A stretch of 8,693 nt of DNA. Origin: DASRDU01 sp035560235. GTDB lineage: Bacteria; Acidobacteriota; Blastocatellia; RBC074. The stretch covers positions 1 through 8,693 of the forward strand of contig DATMAG010000033.1 in the NCBI GenBank assembly GCA_035560235.1, read 5' to 3'. This document shows positions 1 through 7,123 of this stretch, piece by piece. Both the position numbers and the translations under genes were made by a program. Within the stretch, counting starts at the first letter, position 1; each line of letters starts with the position of its first letter. The notes under the pieces were generated by a model. The model was not told where the DNA came from, ran no database searches, and saw only the letters and a program-made list of their open reading frames with translations.

Positions 1-1
1 C

Positions 2-1246
<1,245 letters not shown>

Positions 1247-1277
1247 CGTTTTTATTACCTGCCCGGAACATTCGTTA

Positions 1278-3377
1278 ATGCAACCCGACAAGGAAATCAG
1301 CAGCGATCTGACTCAGTCACGGCTCATCGAACTCTATGAGGCGCGCGAGGAGATTCTGAGCCGCGTCCATCCGGCCCTGAGCAGCGTGATTGATGTTGAC
1401 CGGTTTCTGCAGGCGACGGTCAACGAAGTCGGCAAACGGCTTGGAGTTGATCGCGTTAACATCGTCATGCCGACGCGCGAGGGCGGCTTTCGCGTCAGCT
1501 ACGAGTACCGCGCTGACGATCAGCTGCGTTCGGGCGTGGGAGTCAACATTCCCGATTACCTGATCCCGACCGACCGCATGCGGGAATGGCTGCCGCAGGC
1601 CCGGCCCTATGCGGTCAACGACACCAGCGAGGCTCCGATCTGGATTCGCACCGCGTGCCAGCTGATCGGGACGCGCTCGATTCTGATCGTTCCTTTCGTC
1701 TTCAATCAGGAACTGCTCGGCGTGATGGCGCTGCATTACTGCTACAGCCCGCACGAGTGGACAGAGTTTGAAACCGGACTGGTGAGCTGGCTCGGACAGC
1801 AGATCACCATCGGCCTGATCTACACGCGGCTTTATGCCGAGAAGGAGAAGGAAGTCGAAATCACGAAGCTGCTGCTGGAAATCTCGAACGAAATCAACAC
1901 GCGCAATGATTTCAGCGAGATCACGGCCTTCGTGATTGACAAGGCGCTGGAACTGCTGCGCGCCGATTACGGCTGCATCGGAGTGCTGGACACCGCCGAA
2001 GAACAGCTTCATTTTGAGGAACTGCGCTCGCGGCGCGGCTTCGATCTGCGCAAATCGGTGGAAGCGCGCTTTCGCGGGGCGCGTTCCATCCGGCTGCCCG
2101 ATCATCCGCTCGTGCGCGAGATGATTGCCGAGGGCAGCGTCCTCAAGCTCGAGCATTCCCGTCAGTCGCTGCTGGCGCGTTACCTGCTCTCAAATATCAT
2201 CAAGGGCGAATCGGCGCTGATCGCTCCGATTACGGTCAGAGATCGCACCTTCGGGATTGTGGGCCTGGTCTGGCACAATGAAGACCGGCGTTTCTCGAAT
2301 TACGAAACACAGTTGCTGACCGGCATCTCCACGCAGCTCGGAGTCGCGCTCGAAAAAGATCGCCTGGCCGCCGAAGTCATCCGGCTCAAGCGCGAACTCA
2401 ACGACGTGCGTTCGGGAGAAAGAATCATTGGCTCGTCGGCTCCGATCCGGCGGGCGATTGAGATGGCGCTCTCGGTCGCTGACAGTCAGACGACGGTGCT
2501 GCTGCAGGGCGAATCGGGGACAGGCAAAGAACTGATCGCCAGTCTGATTCAGTTCAATTCCGGGCGCGCTTCGCGGCCATTCGTCAAAATCAACTGCGGC
2601 GCGATTCCGCAGGCGCTGCTCGAAACAGAACTGTTCGGCCACGAGCGGGGAGCCTTTACCGATGCGCGCTCGCGGCGGATCGGGCGATTTGAAGAGGCCA
2701 GCGGCGGAACGCTCTTTCTGGATGAAATCGGGGAGATGAGTCTGGCCGCGCAGGTCAGCCTCCTCAGAGTGCTTCAGGATGGCGAATTCACCCGCGTCGG
2801 CGGAACCGAAGTCATCCGGACTGACGTTCGCGTGATCGCTGCGACCAACAAGGATCTGGAGCGGGAGATCGCGGAAGGCCGGTTTCGTCGTGATTTGTAT
2901 TACCGGCTGAATGTCTACCCGATTCACCTGCCTCCACTGCGTGAACGGCCTGAGGATATTTATCCCCTGGTGGCTCATTTCATTGACCGCTATCAGCAGC
3001 GAAGTGGCAGACGGGTGCAGGGAATTTCTGACCGCGCGCTGAACATCCTGAAAGGTTACTCCTGGCCGGGCAACGTGCGCGAACTTGAGAACTGCATCGA
3101 GCGCGCGGTGATCGTGGCTGCCGGGCGTCTGATTACAGAACACGATCTGCCCGATAACATTCGCGCTCAGGCTTCAGTCGGACAGAGCAGCCTGATTGAA
3201 CTCTCGATTCCCACGCCGATGGAGGATGTGGAGCGTCGCGTGATCGAGCAGACCCTGATTCACACCAGCGGGGACAAGGCCAAGGCTGCCCGCCTGCTCG
3301 GAATCGGGCGCAAAACCCTCTATCGCAAACTGGAGCAGTATAAAGACCAGCAGGGGCATCCTGCGGATTCAGAGTAA
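1278..3377 (+). CDS. Sigma-54-type transcriptional activator, GAF-GAF-AAA+-Fis, with GAFTDA loop
   Basis: The 699-aa protein has four parts: GAF 1 (about residues 38-180), a charged helical linker, GAF 2 (about 210-362), a AAA+ sigma-54 activation domain (about 382-615), and a Fis-type helix-turn-helix (about 650-690, KAARLLGIGRKTLYRKL). Visible AAA+ motifs are Walker A GESGTGKE (411-418), Walker B TLFLDE (D482-E483), the RFRRDLYYRLN segment and sensor II WPGNVRELEN (from W596). Such proteins hydrolyse ATP to remodel closed complexes of RNA polymerase with sigma-54. GAF domains usually sense small molecules or redox state; there is no receiver domain, so no two-component partner is implied. 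The sigma-contacting loop reads GAFTDA instead of GAFTGA (D462, codon at 2661), which may alter or abolish sigma-54 contact. The ATG is preceded only by a weak GGA about ten bases upstream. The target genes are unknown; I see no -24/-12 promoter in the window. Confidence 0.95.
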   Translation: MQPDKEISSDLTQSRLIELYEAREEILSRVHPALSSVIDVDRFLQATVNEVGKRLGVDRVNIVMPTREGGFRVSYEYRADDQLRSGVGVNIPDYLIPTDRMREWLPQARPYAVNDTSEAPIWIRTACQLIGTRSILIVPFVFNQELLGVMALHYCYSPHEWTEFETGLVSWLGQQITIGLIYTRLYAEKEKEVEITKLLLEISNEINTRNDFSEITAFVIDKALELLRADYGCIGVLDTAEEQLHFEELRSRRGFDLRKSVEARFRGARSIRLPDHPLVREMIAEGSVLKLEHSRQSLLARYLLSNIIKGESALIAPITVRDRTFGIVGLVWHNEDRRFSNYETQLLTGISTQLGVALEKDRLAAEVIRLKRELNDVRSGERIIGSSAPIRRAIEMALSVADSQTTVLLQGESGTGKELIASLIQFNSGRASRPFVKINCGAIPQALLETELFGHERGAFTDARSRRIGRFEEASGGTLFLDEIGEMSLAAQVSLLRVLQDGEFTRVGGTEVIRTDVRVIAATNKDLEREIAEGRFRRDLYYRLNVYPIHLPPLRERPEDIYPLVAHFIDRYQQRSGRRVQGISDRALNILKGYSWPGNVRELENCIERAVIVAAGRLITEHDLPDNIRAQASVGQSSLIELSIPTPMEDVERRVIEQTLIHTSGDKAKAARLLGIGRKTLYRKLEQYKDQQGHPADSE

Positions 3378-3415
3378 AAAATTCACCATTCAGGTTCAGG
3401 GATGAACTTTTTACT
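3373..3415 (+). terminator. Possible terminator spanning the stop codon of the activator gene
   Basis: A 13-base arm at 3373-3385 (containing the TAA stop) pairs with 3403-3415 at 12 of 13 positions. A smaller competing hairpin, GTTCA-GGGA-TGAAC (3394-3407), is followed directly by TTTTT (3408-3412). The small hairpin has terminator form but a short, AT-containing stem, so strength is uncertain. Confidence 0.45.
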
Positions 3416-3810
3416 TCGTTCCATTCGTTAATGGCATTATTGTTGTTGCCGGAATCATTAACGGGCTGGTGAGCGGGAAGGGAAGGCCGGACGTGTTCTG
3501 TGTCAGAGGGAAGGAAAATATCGGGTCGGGCAGAGGTTCTGGCATCTGCGCTGAAGGATCGGGCATCGAAGGCTGTGCCTTCAGAAAGTCGTAAATTCAT
3601 CCGGTCAGAATCACTTTTATCCAATTGCGGATCGGGTGTTGCAAGAAAGAACAAGGCAGGCGTTCTCGGTTTGACAGACAGGGCTGAGATTCATCAGGGT
3701 CAGTGAGGTTCCTGACAAAGCCGAATGCAGGTCGTATGAGGCACTGGTTAAATGACATAACTTGCTTTTGGCTGCCCTGAAGTCTAAGATTCGTGATCGA
3801 GAGGTTGAAC
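3378..3810. other. Gene-poor spacer between the activator and the TonB-fusion gene
   Basis: I see no convincing gene in these 433 bases. The two overlapping open frames (3500-3706 plus, 3133-3654 minus) have no ribosome binding site and low-complexity composition unlike the neighbours. The spacer holds the terminator-like hairpin at its left end, an 8-base inverted repeat CGTTAATG (3426-3433) / CATTAACG (3456-3463), alternative hairpins in which either CTGAAGG (3551-3557) or GAAGG (3568-3572) pairs with the CCTTCAG at 3578-3584, and a promoter candidate at its right end. It may carry the control region of the downstream gene. Confidence 0.5.
3762..3790 (+). promoter_or_regulatory. Candidate sigma-70 promoter for the TonB-fusion gene
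   Basis: TTGCTT (3762-3767), a 17-base spacer and TAAGAT (3785-3790) match a vegetative promoter with two mismatches in the -35 box and one in the -10 box. Transcription would start near 3797, leaving a very short leader that still contains the GAGAGG ribosome binding site (3800-3805) before the ATG at 3811. Prediction only. Confidence 0.45.
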
Positions 3811-5517
3811 ATGAAAATATGCCCAAAATGTAAGGCAACGTTCCCGGAAGGATTCCAGTATTGCCCGAATGACACAGAAGCTTTGCTGACGAACGAAGAA
3901 TATGCCCAGCGTCTGGCTGTGACTCAGCCGGTCGCTCAGGTGACAGTCCCGACAGTCAGTCCGGTGACCAGTCAGGTGACTCAGAAGGTTGCAGAAAAGG
4001 TTACGGCACAGATTCCCTCTCGTCAGTCAAACGGCTCATCCACAGAGAAACATGTCGGCAGTCCCGAAATCAGTCGCGAAAAACCTGCTGCTTCCACCCA
4101 GCCAGTCTCGTCATCAGCGAAGGCCGAGGCGGTTTCAGGGCTGAGTCTTTCGATTCCCGAGCAGGAGAGCCTGATCGTGCGACTGGTGACTGCAGTGCGC
4201 CAGTTCATCAGTGATTTTGGCAAGCCAGCCCCGAAACTGCAGCCGGGTGATCTTGAAGGCAACCGGTTCCTGTTGAATGAGGAGTCGCTGGTGCAGCGCG
4301 TCGGACGCGAACTCAGGCTGGCGGCTGTGGACTTCAGACGCGATCCGAAGGGGTTCCTGGTCGAACTGCTGCGTGGCGAAGGCTCGACCAGGCGACGTCG
4401 GCAGCTGCTGCAGGTCGGCGTCGGGATGGCTATGATCGCCTATGCCCTGGTCTTTACTGCCCTGCTGCTGATTGCTCTGATCGGGAAGAAAGCGTCACTT
4501 AATGTCAGCGTAGTCAATTACGCCTCGGAAGCAGTGGCAGCGGCCAGGGTCACGATCAGTAAAATTGAAGGCAGCAGTTTCCAGGAAAGCCTGCCGACCA
4601 ACGACAAGGGTGAAGTCAGTTTCAGCCGACTGGCTCCTGGCAAGTACATAGTGCAGGTCGAAGCTCCCGATTGCGACAGACGGGAACGTGAGATAGTCAT
4701 CAGAACCGGAGAGAATGGCGAAGAGATCAGGGTTTGCAGCGAAAAGGTGACGCTGGTCGAAGCCAGAGAACTTGCCAGGGCTGAAAAGGTGCCGAAGGAG
4801 ATGGAAGGCAAGGGTGGTTTCACTGGCGGCAGCAAACCGAAGGTCGAACAGGCTCACGGCGGTGGCGGCGGTGGTAAACAGACTCTGACTCCGCCAAGCA
4901 AAGGCGTTCCGCCTAAAATGTCGCTGACTCCGCCGATCATTCTGCCGAATCCGGAGCCGCCGAAGATCAAGAATCCGACACTGCAGGTTCCGATGACAGC
5001 TCTGGGCGATCCGAATGCCCTGCCAACAATGAAAGGCCAGATTGGTGACCCGAAGGGCGTTGAAGGCCCGCCGGCTCCCGGCCCGGGCACAGGCGGCGGC
5101 ATCGGCACAGGCAGCGGCGGTGGCGTTGGTCAGGGCGAAGGCGGCGGCGTTGGCCCCGGACGCGGAATGAATGCCGGTGGTGGTGATCCGAGTCTGGGCG
5201 GCGGACGCGGAACCGGCGGATCAGGCGGGCTGGTTCCCTATGGCCAGTTGAGTACCAAGCCGGTGCTGCTTTACAGAGAAAAGGCGCGCTATACCGAGGA
5301 AGCCAGACAGAACAAGATTCAGGGAACTGTGGTTCTGAGCATCATCGTAACTGCCGACGGAACTGTCAGAGATGTCAAGGTGGTGCGCGGGCTTCCCGAC
5401 GGGCTGACCGAATCGGCAATAGAGGCTGCCAAAAAGATGAAGTGGCGGCCCGGAACCAAGAACGGTGAGCCGGTCGCGACGCGTCAAAGCATCGAATTTA
5501 CTTTCAATATCTACTGA
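3811..5517 (+). CDS. Zinc-ribbon / single-helix / TonB C-terminal fusion protein
   Basis: I chose the ATG at 3811 (568 aa) because GAGAGG lies six bases upstream and the zinc ribbon begins right there; an in-frame GTG at 3793 would add six residues. Order of parts: zinc ribbon (CPKC at 4-7 and YCPND with a third cysteine; no fourth cysteine is obvious), a Ser/Thr/Val/Gln-rich linker, a second linker ending in RRRR (194-197), one membrane helix (about 199-225), a carboxypeptidase-regulatory-like beta domain (about 228-312), a Pro- then Gly-rich spacer (about 350-473), and a TonB C-terminal domain (about 480-568, with the KIQGTVVLSIIVTADGTV pattern). By the positive-inside rule the zinc ribbon is cytoplasmic and the rest periplasmic. 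TonB domains pass proton-motive energy from ExbBD to outer-membrane receptors; no exbB, exbD or receptor gene is in the window. An energy-transducing role is inferred; a structural or sensing role is possible. Confidence 0.93.
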   Translation: MKICPKCKATFPEGFQYCPNDTEALLTNEEYAQRLAVTQPVAQVTVPTVSPVTSQVTQKVAEKVTAQIPSRQSNGSSTEKHVGSPEISREKPAASTQPVSSSAKAEAVSGLSLSIPEQESLIVRLVTAVRQFISDFGKPAPKLQPGDLEGNRFLLNEESLVQRVGRELRLAAVDFRRDPKGFLVELLRGEGSTRRRRQLLQVGVGMAMIAYALVFTALLLIALIGKKASLNVSVVNYASEAVAAARVTISKIEGSSFQESLPTNDKGEVSFSRLAPGKYIVQVEAPDCDRREREIVIRTGENGEEIRVCSEKVTLVEARELARAEKVPKEMEGKGGFTGGSKPKVEQAHGGGGGGKQTLTPPSKGVPPKMSLTPPIILPNPEPPKIKNPTLQVPMTALGDPNALPTMKGQIGDPKGVEGPPAPGPGTGGGIGTGSGGGVGQGEGGGVGPGRGMNAGGGDPSLGGGRGTGGSGGLVPYGQLSTKPVLLYREKARYTEEARQNKIQGTVVLSIIVTADGTVRDVKVVRGLPDGLTESAIEAAKKMKWRPGTKNGEPVATRQSIEFTFNIY

Positions 5518-5546
5518 AATCTTACGGCTTAAACAGTTCTATCCAG

Positions 5547-5576
5547 CGGCCACTTCCTGAGTGGCCGTTTTCTTTT
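5547..5576 (+). terminator. Intrinsic terminator of the TonB-fusion gene
   Basis: A perfect 8-bp stem, CGGCCACT (5547-5554) with AGTGGCCG (5560-5567), closes a 5-base loop and is followed by TTTTCTTTT. It starts 29 bases after the stop codon and separates this gene from the tRNA unit. Confidence 0.92.
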
Positions 5577-5605
5577 GAGGTCATGAATCAGCAAAGGCAG
5601 AAGGG

Positions 5606-5634
5606 TTGACGGTGCCGGATCAGGCTGGTAATAT
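5606..5634 (+). promoter_or_regulatory. Sigma-70 promoter of tRNA-Lys
   Basis: TTGACG (5606-5611), an exact 17-base spacer and TAATAT (5629-5634) are close to the vegetative consensus. Transcription would begin near 5641, giving a leader of about 47 bases before the mature tRNA at 5688. Confidence 0.8.
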
Positions 5635-5687
5635 CCGGCTTCGTTGTTGGCATCTCGTCAATAGGTTTCAGACCTCCTTTCAGAAAC

Positions 5688-5763
5688 GGGCCGTTAGCTC
5701 AGTTGGTAGAGCATCTGGCTTTTAACCAGAGGGTCGCAGGTTCGAGCCCTGCACGGCTCACCA
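5688..5763 (+). tRNA. tRNA-Lys (anticodon TTT), CCA encoded
   Basis: A complete 76-base cloverleaf folds by hand. The acceptor stem is GGGCCGT (5688-5694) with ACGGCTC (5753-5759), with one G-T wobble at the second pair. The D stem is GCTC/GAGC (5697-5700, 5709-5712). The anticodon stem TCTGG/CCAGA (5714-5718, 5726-5730) carries loop CTTTTAA with anticodon TTT at 5721-5723. The T stem GCAGG/CCTGC carries TTCGAGC. Discriminator A and an encoded CCA end the gene at 5763. It reads AAA and AAG lysine codons. It has its own promoter and terminator, so it is a single-gene unit. The 3' half of a tRNA gene is a classic integration site, and the minus-strand mobile-like operon ends 100 bases downstream. 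Confidence 0.98.
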
Positions 5764-5773
5764 CTTTGGAATC

Positions 5774-5808
5774 AACAGGTTGCAGCTTCACAACTGCAAC
5801 CTGTTTTT
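5774..5808 (+). terminator. Intrinsic terminator of tRNA-Lys
   Basis: A perfect 12-bp stem, AACAGGTTGCAG (5774-5785) with CTGCAACCTGTT (5794-5805), closes an 8-base loop and runs into TTTTT (5804-5808), ten bases after the CCA. On the minus strand no U-run follows the hairpin, so it should not terminate the opposing operon efficiently. Confidence 0.93.
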
Positions 5809-5863
5809 CTGTCTGTTCCCTTTTCTGTTCCCCTTTTTCAGAAGGGCGGGTTGGCGCTGCTGT

Positions 5864-6217
5864 TCATTCGACCGGCCTGACGGTGGGAATGAACGACTCG
5901 TCATCGGTGACGTTGACGGCAATGGGCGGCAGCCATTTGACCAGCCGTTCCCTGCGGCCCGGCCCGGCGAGAAACGTGTGCCAGTGCGCGCGCCTGATGT
6001 GCGGGCGCGGGCTGGCGTGCTGATCGCCTGCTGCGCCGCCCTGCGCTTCGGCAGCTTCGCTCTGCGCCCGCCTGAGCGCCGCGCCGGTGCGCCAGCCCGC
6101 TTCCCAGACGGTTGGCTGGCTGGCGGCGAAGTACCGCAGGCCGTGGCGCGTTTTGACCGGCTGCGGGCGGGCAGGTGATTTCAGGTGCGTGCGCGCATCG
6201 GCGATCTCGGCGTTCAC
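5864..6217 (-). CDS. Conserved mobile-element protein, resembling the C-terminal part of a longer family
   Basis: This 117-aa frame starts with GTG at 6217, whose GTGA overlaps the TGA stop of the gene before it, pointing to translational coupling. The recognisable features are a middle segment PTVWEAGWRTGAALRRA and a C-terminal block RPHIRRAHWHTFLAGP followed by LVKWLPPIAVNV and a final PTVRPVE. From memory this pattern ends a family of roughly 250-300-residue proteins of unknown function, often found on plasmids, prophages and integrative elements; here only the last ~120 residues are present. It may be a naturally short form or the remnant of an N-terminally deleted gene. No catalytic motif is evident. 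It is the last gene of the operon, facing tRNA-Lys; no intrinsic terminator follows on the minus strand. Confidence 0.72.
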   Translation of the reverse strand: MNAEIADARTHLKSPARPQPVKTRHGLRYFAASQPTVWEAGWRTGAALRRAQSEAAEAQGGAAGDQHASPRPHIRRAHWHTFLAGPGRRERLVKWLPPIAVNVTDDESFIPTVRPVE

Positions 6218-6441
6218 TGTGCAGAGATAACCTCCAGCTGGCCGCCGCGCGCGGCCTGTTGCAGATCGCGCATGACGGCTTGACCCATTCGGCCCGTCAG
6301 CTGCGCCAGGCGGCGCAGTTCTTGTTCCAGTTCCGGGCTGTGCCAGAACCTGCCGCCTGTCGCGCCGCGCCAGTCCGGTTCTTCTGCTGTTGCGCCGACT
6401 GCGTTATCCGCGGAATCCTTGTATTCCTCCGCGCGGCGCAT
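6214..6441 (-). CDS. Small hypothetical protein downstream of the Rad52-like gene
   Basis: I do not recognise this 75-aa product. It is mostly helical in appearance, with an amphipathic stretch SPELEQELRRLAQLTGRM and an acidic EEPDW patch. The start is uncertain: the ATG at 6441 has no ribosome binding site, while a strong TAAGGAG sits at 6485-6491, overlapping the stop of the preceding gene. The frame stays open back past that site, and the 16 residues ahead of the ATG (SLWQPDSDPNTLRANM region) look protein-like, so the true start may lie upstream at a non-standard codon or may have mutated. Its TGA overlaps the GTG of the next gene (GTGA). Position in the operon is the main reason to accept it. 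Confidence 0.6.
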   Translation of the reverse strand: MRRAEEYKDSADNAVGATAEEPDWRGATGGRFWHSPELEQELRRLAQLTGRMGQAVMRDLQQAARGGQLEVISAQ

Positions 6442-6488
6442 ATTGGCGCGCAGCGTGTTCGGGTCGGAATCCGGCTGCCAGAGACTCC

Positions 6489-6899
6489 TTACTTCTTTTC
6501 GTAGAGGTACAGCCCCAGCCCGAACTTGGCCGCAGCGCGCCGCAGCGCCATTGATTCGGCGTTGCTCGAAGTGTCCCCGTAGCCGGTCACTTCGTCTTCC
6601 TCGATGCCCGTGGCCTCGCGCCAGAAGTCGCCTTCCGCAGCCGGAATCGTCAGCCGCACGGTCAGCACCGTCTGCCCGCCGATGGGCGTAATGTCGCGCA
6701 CTTCATAGCACCAGCCCGGCGCGTACCAGTCAAGCAGCTTCACGGCGTAATGCCACGGAATGTAGGTCAGCTTGCTGTTCTTGATGGTCTTCTCCTTCAG
6801 AAAGCGGTCAGGGATCGGCTTGCTCAGGTCGGCAATGATCTCGCGGATCGGGCGGCGGAAGGCCGGTGCTTCTTTGGTTTGAGGTTGTGTCTGACTCAT
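6489..6899 (-). CDS. Compact Rad52-family single-strand annealing protein
   Basis: This 136-aa protein has the pattern of short Rad52/Rad22-type proteins that I know from cyanobacteria and phages: a basic N-terminal helix region, KLTYIPWHYAVKLLDWYAPGW (43-63), a beta-hairpin core with VRLTIPAAEGDFWREATG (81-98), and the hallmark GDTSSNAESMALRRAAAKFGLGLYLY region (108-133) that ends the conserved fold. Family members bind single-stranded DNA and anneal complementary strands, usually for phage recombination or break repair. It lacks any tail beyond the core, so nothing resembling a recruitment or SSB-binding segment is seen. I chose the ATG at 6899: it overlaps the stop of the upstream gene as ATGA and has AAAGGA nearby, while in-frame starts at 6941 and 6920 lie inside that gene. 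No partner exonuclease is visible in the window. Confidence 0.82.
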   Translation of the reverse strand: MSQTQPQTKEAPAFRRPIREIIADLSKPIPDRFLKEKTIKNSKLTYIPWHYAVKLLDWYAPGWCYEVRDITPIGGQTVLTVRLTIPAAEGDFWREATGIEEDEVTGYGDTSSNAESMALRRAAAKFGLGLYLYEKK

Positions 6900-7123
6900 C
6901 TGTCCTGTCCTTTCTGCCATGCAATGGCGTCGGCAACCCATTCCTCGCGGTCAGGGTCAACATCAAGCATCGCGCAGGCGGTTTCGTAGCGCCGCAGCGC
7001 GACCAGAATTCTCCGGCGCTGCGACGGGCGCAGTTCAAACCAGCGGCGGCGCGTGCGTTCGGTCAGGCCGGGCGGGGTATCGCAGCACCCGCCCGGCCCG
7101 GCTGTTACCGGTTTACTGTTCAT
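6896..7123 (-). CDS. Small hypothetical protein coupled to the Rad52-like gene
   Basis: I do not recognise this 75-aa protein. It has a Gly/Cys/Pro N-terminal stretch (GPGGCCDTPPG), an arginine-rich helical middle (TRRRWFELRPSQRRRILVALRR) and an acidic C-terminal half (DVDPDREEWVADAI). A small DNA- or RNA-binding or adaptor protein is possible but not shown. The preferred ATG at 7123 overlaps the stop of the 316-aa gene by 11 bases; in-frame ATGs at 7129, 7132 and 7135 would overlap it more. There is no clear ribosome binding site, so translation probably depends on ribosomes finishing the upstream gene. Its TGA at 6896-6898 forms an ATGA overlap with the Rad52-like gene, suggesting the two products are made in step. 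Confidence 0.75.
   Translation of the reverse strand: MNSKPVTAGPGGCCDTPPGLTERTRRRWFELRPSQRRRILVALRRYETACAMLDVDPDREEWVADAIAWQKGQDR

Noticed and set aside
1317..3143. Two long minus-strand frames under the activator gene
   Set aside because: They mirror the high-GC coding pattern of the plus-strand GAF/AAA+ gene and show no domain of their own.
3671..3676. TTGACA as a -35 box
   Set aside because: No acceptable -10 hexamer lies 15-19 bases downstream.
3500..3706. Small plus-strand frame in the spacer
   Set aside because: It starts with GTG without a convincing ribosome binding site, has low-complexity Ser/Arg/Lys content and no coupling to a neighbour.
5703..6178. Plus-strand frames starting in or just after the tRNA
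   Set aside because: They overlap the tRNA and its terminator, and the minus-strand gene with the HWHTF/WLPP motifs explains the region better.
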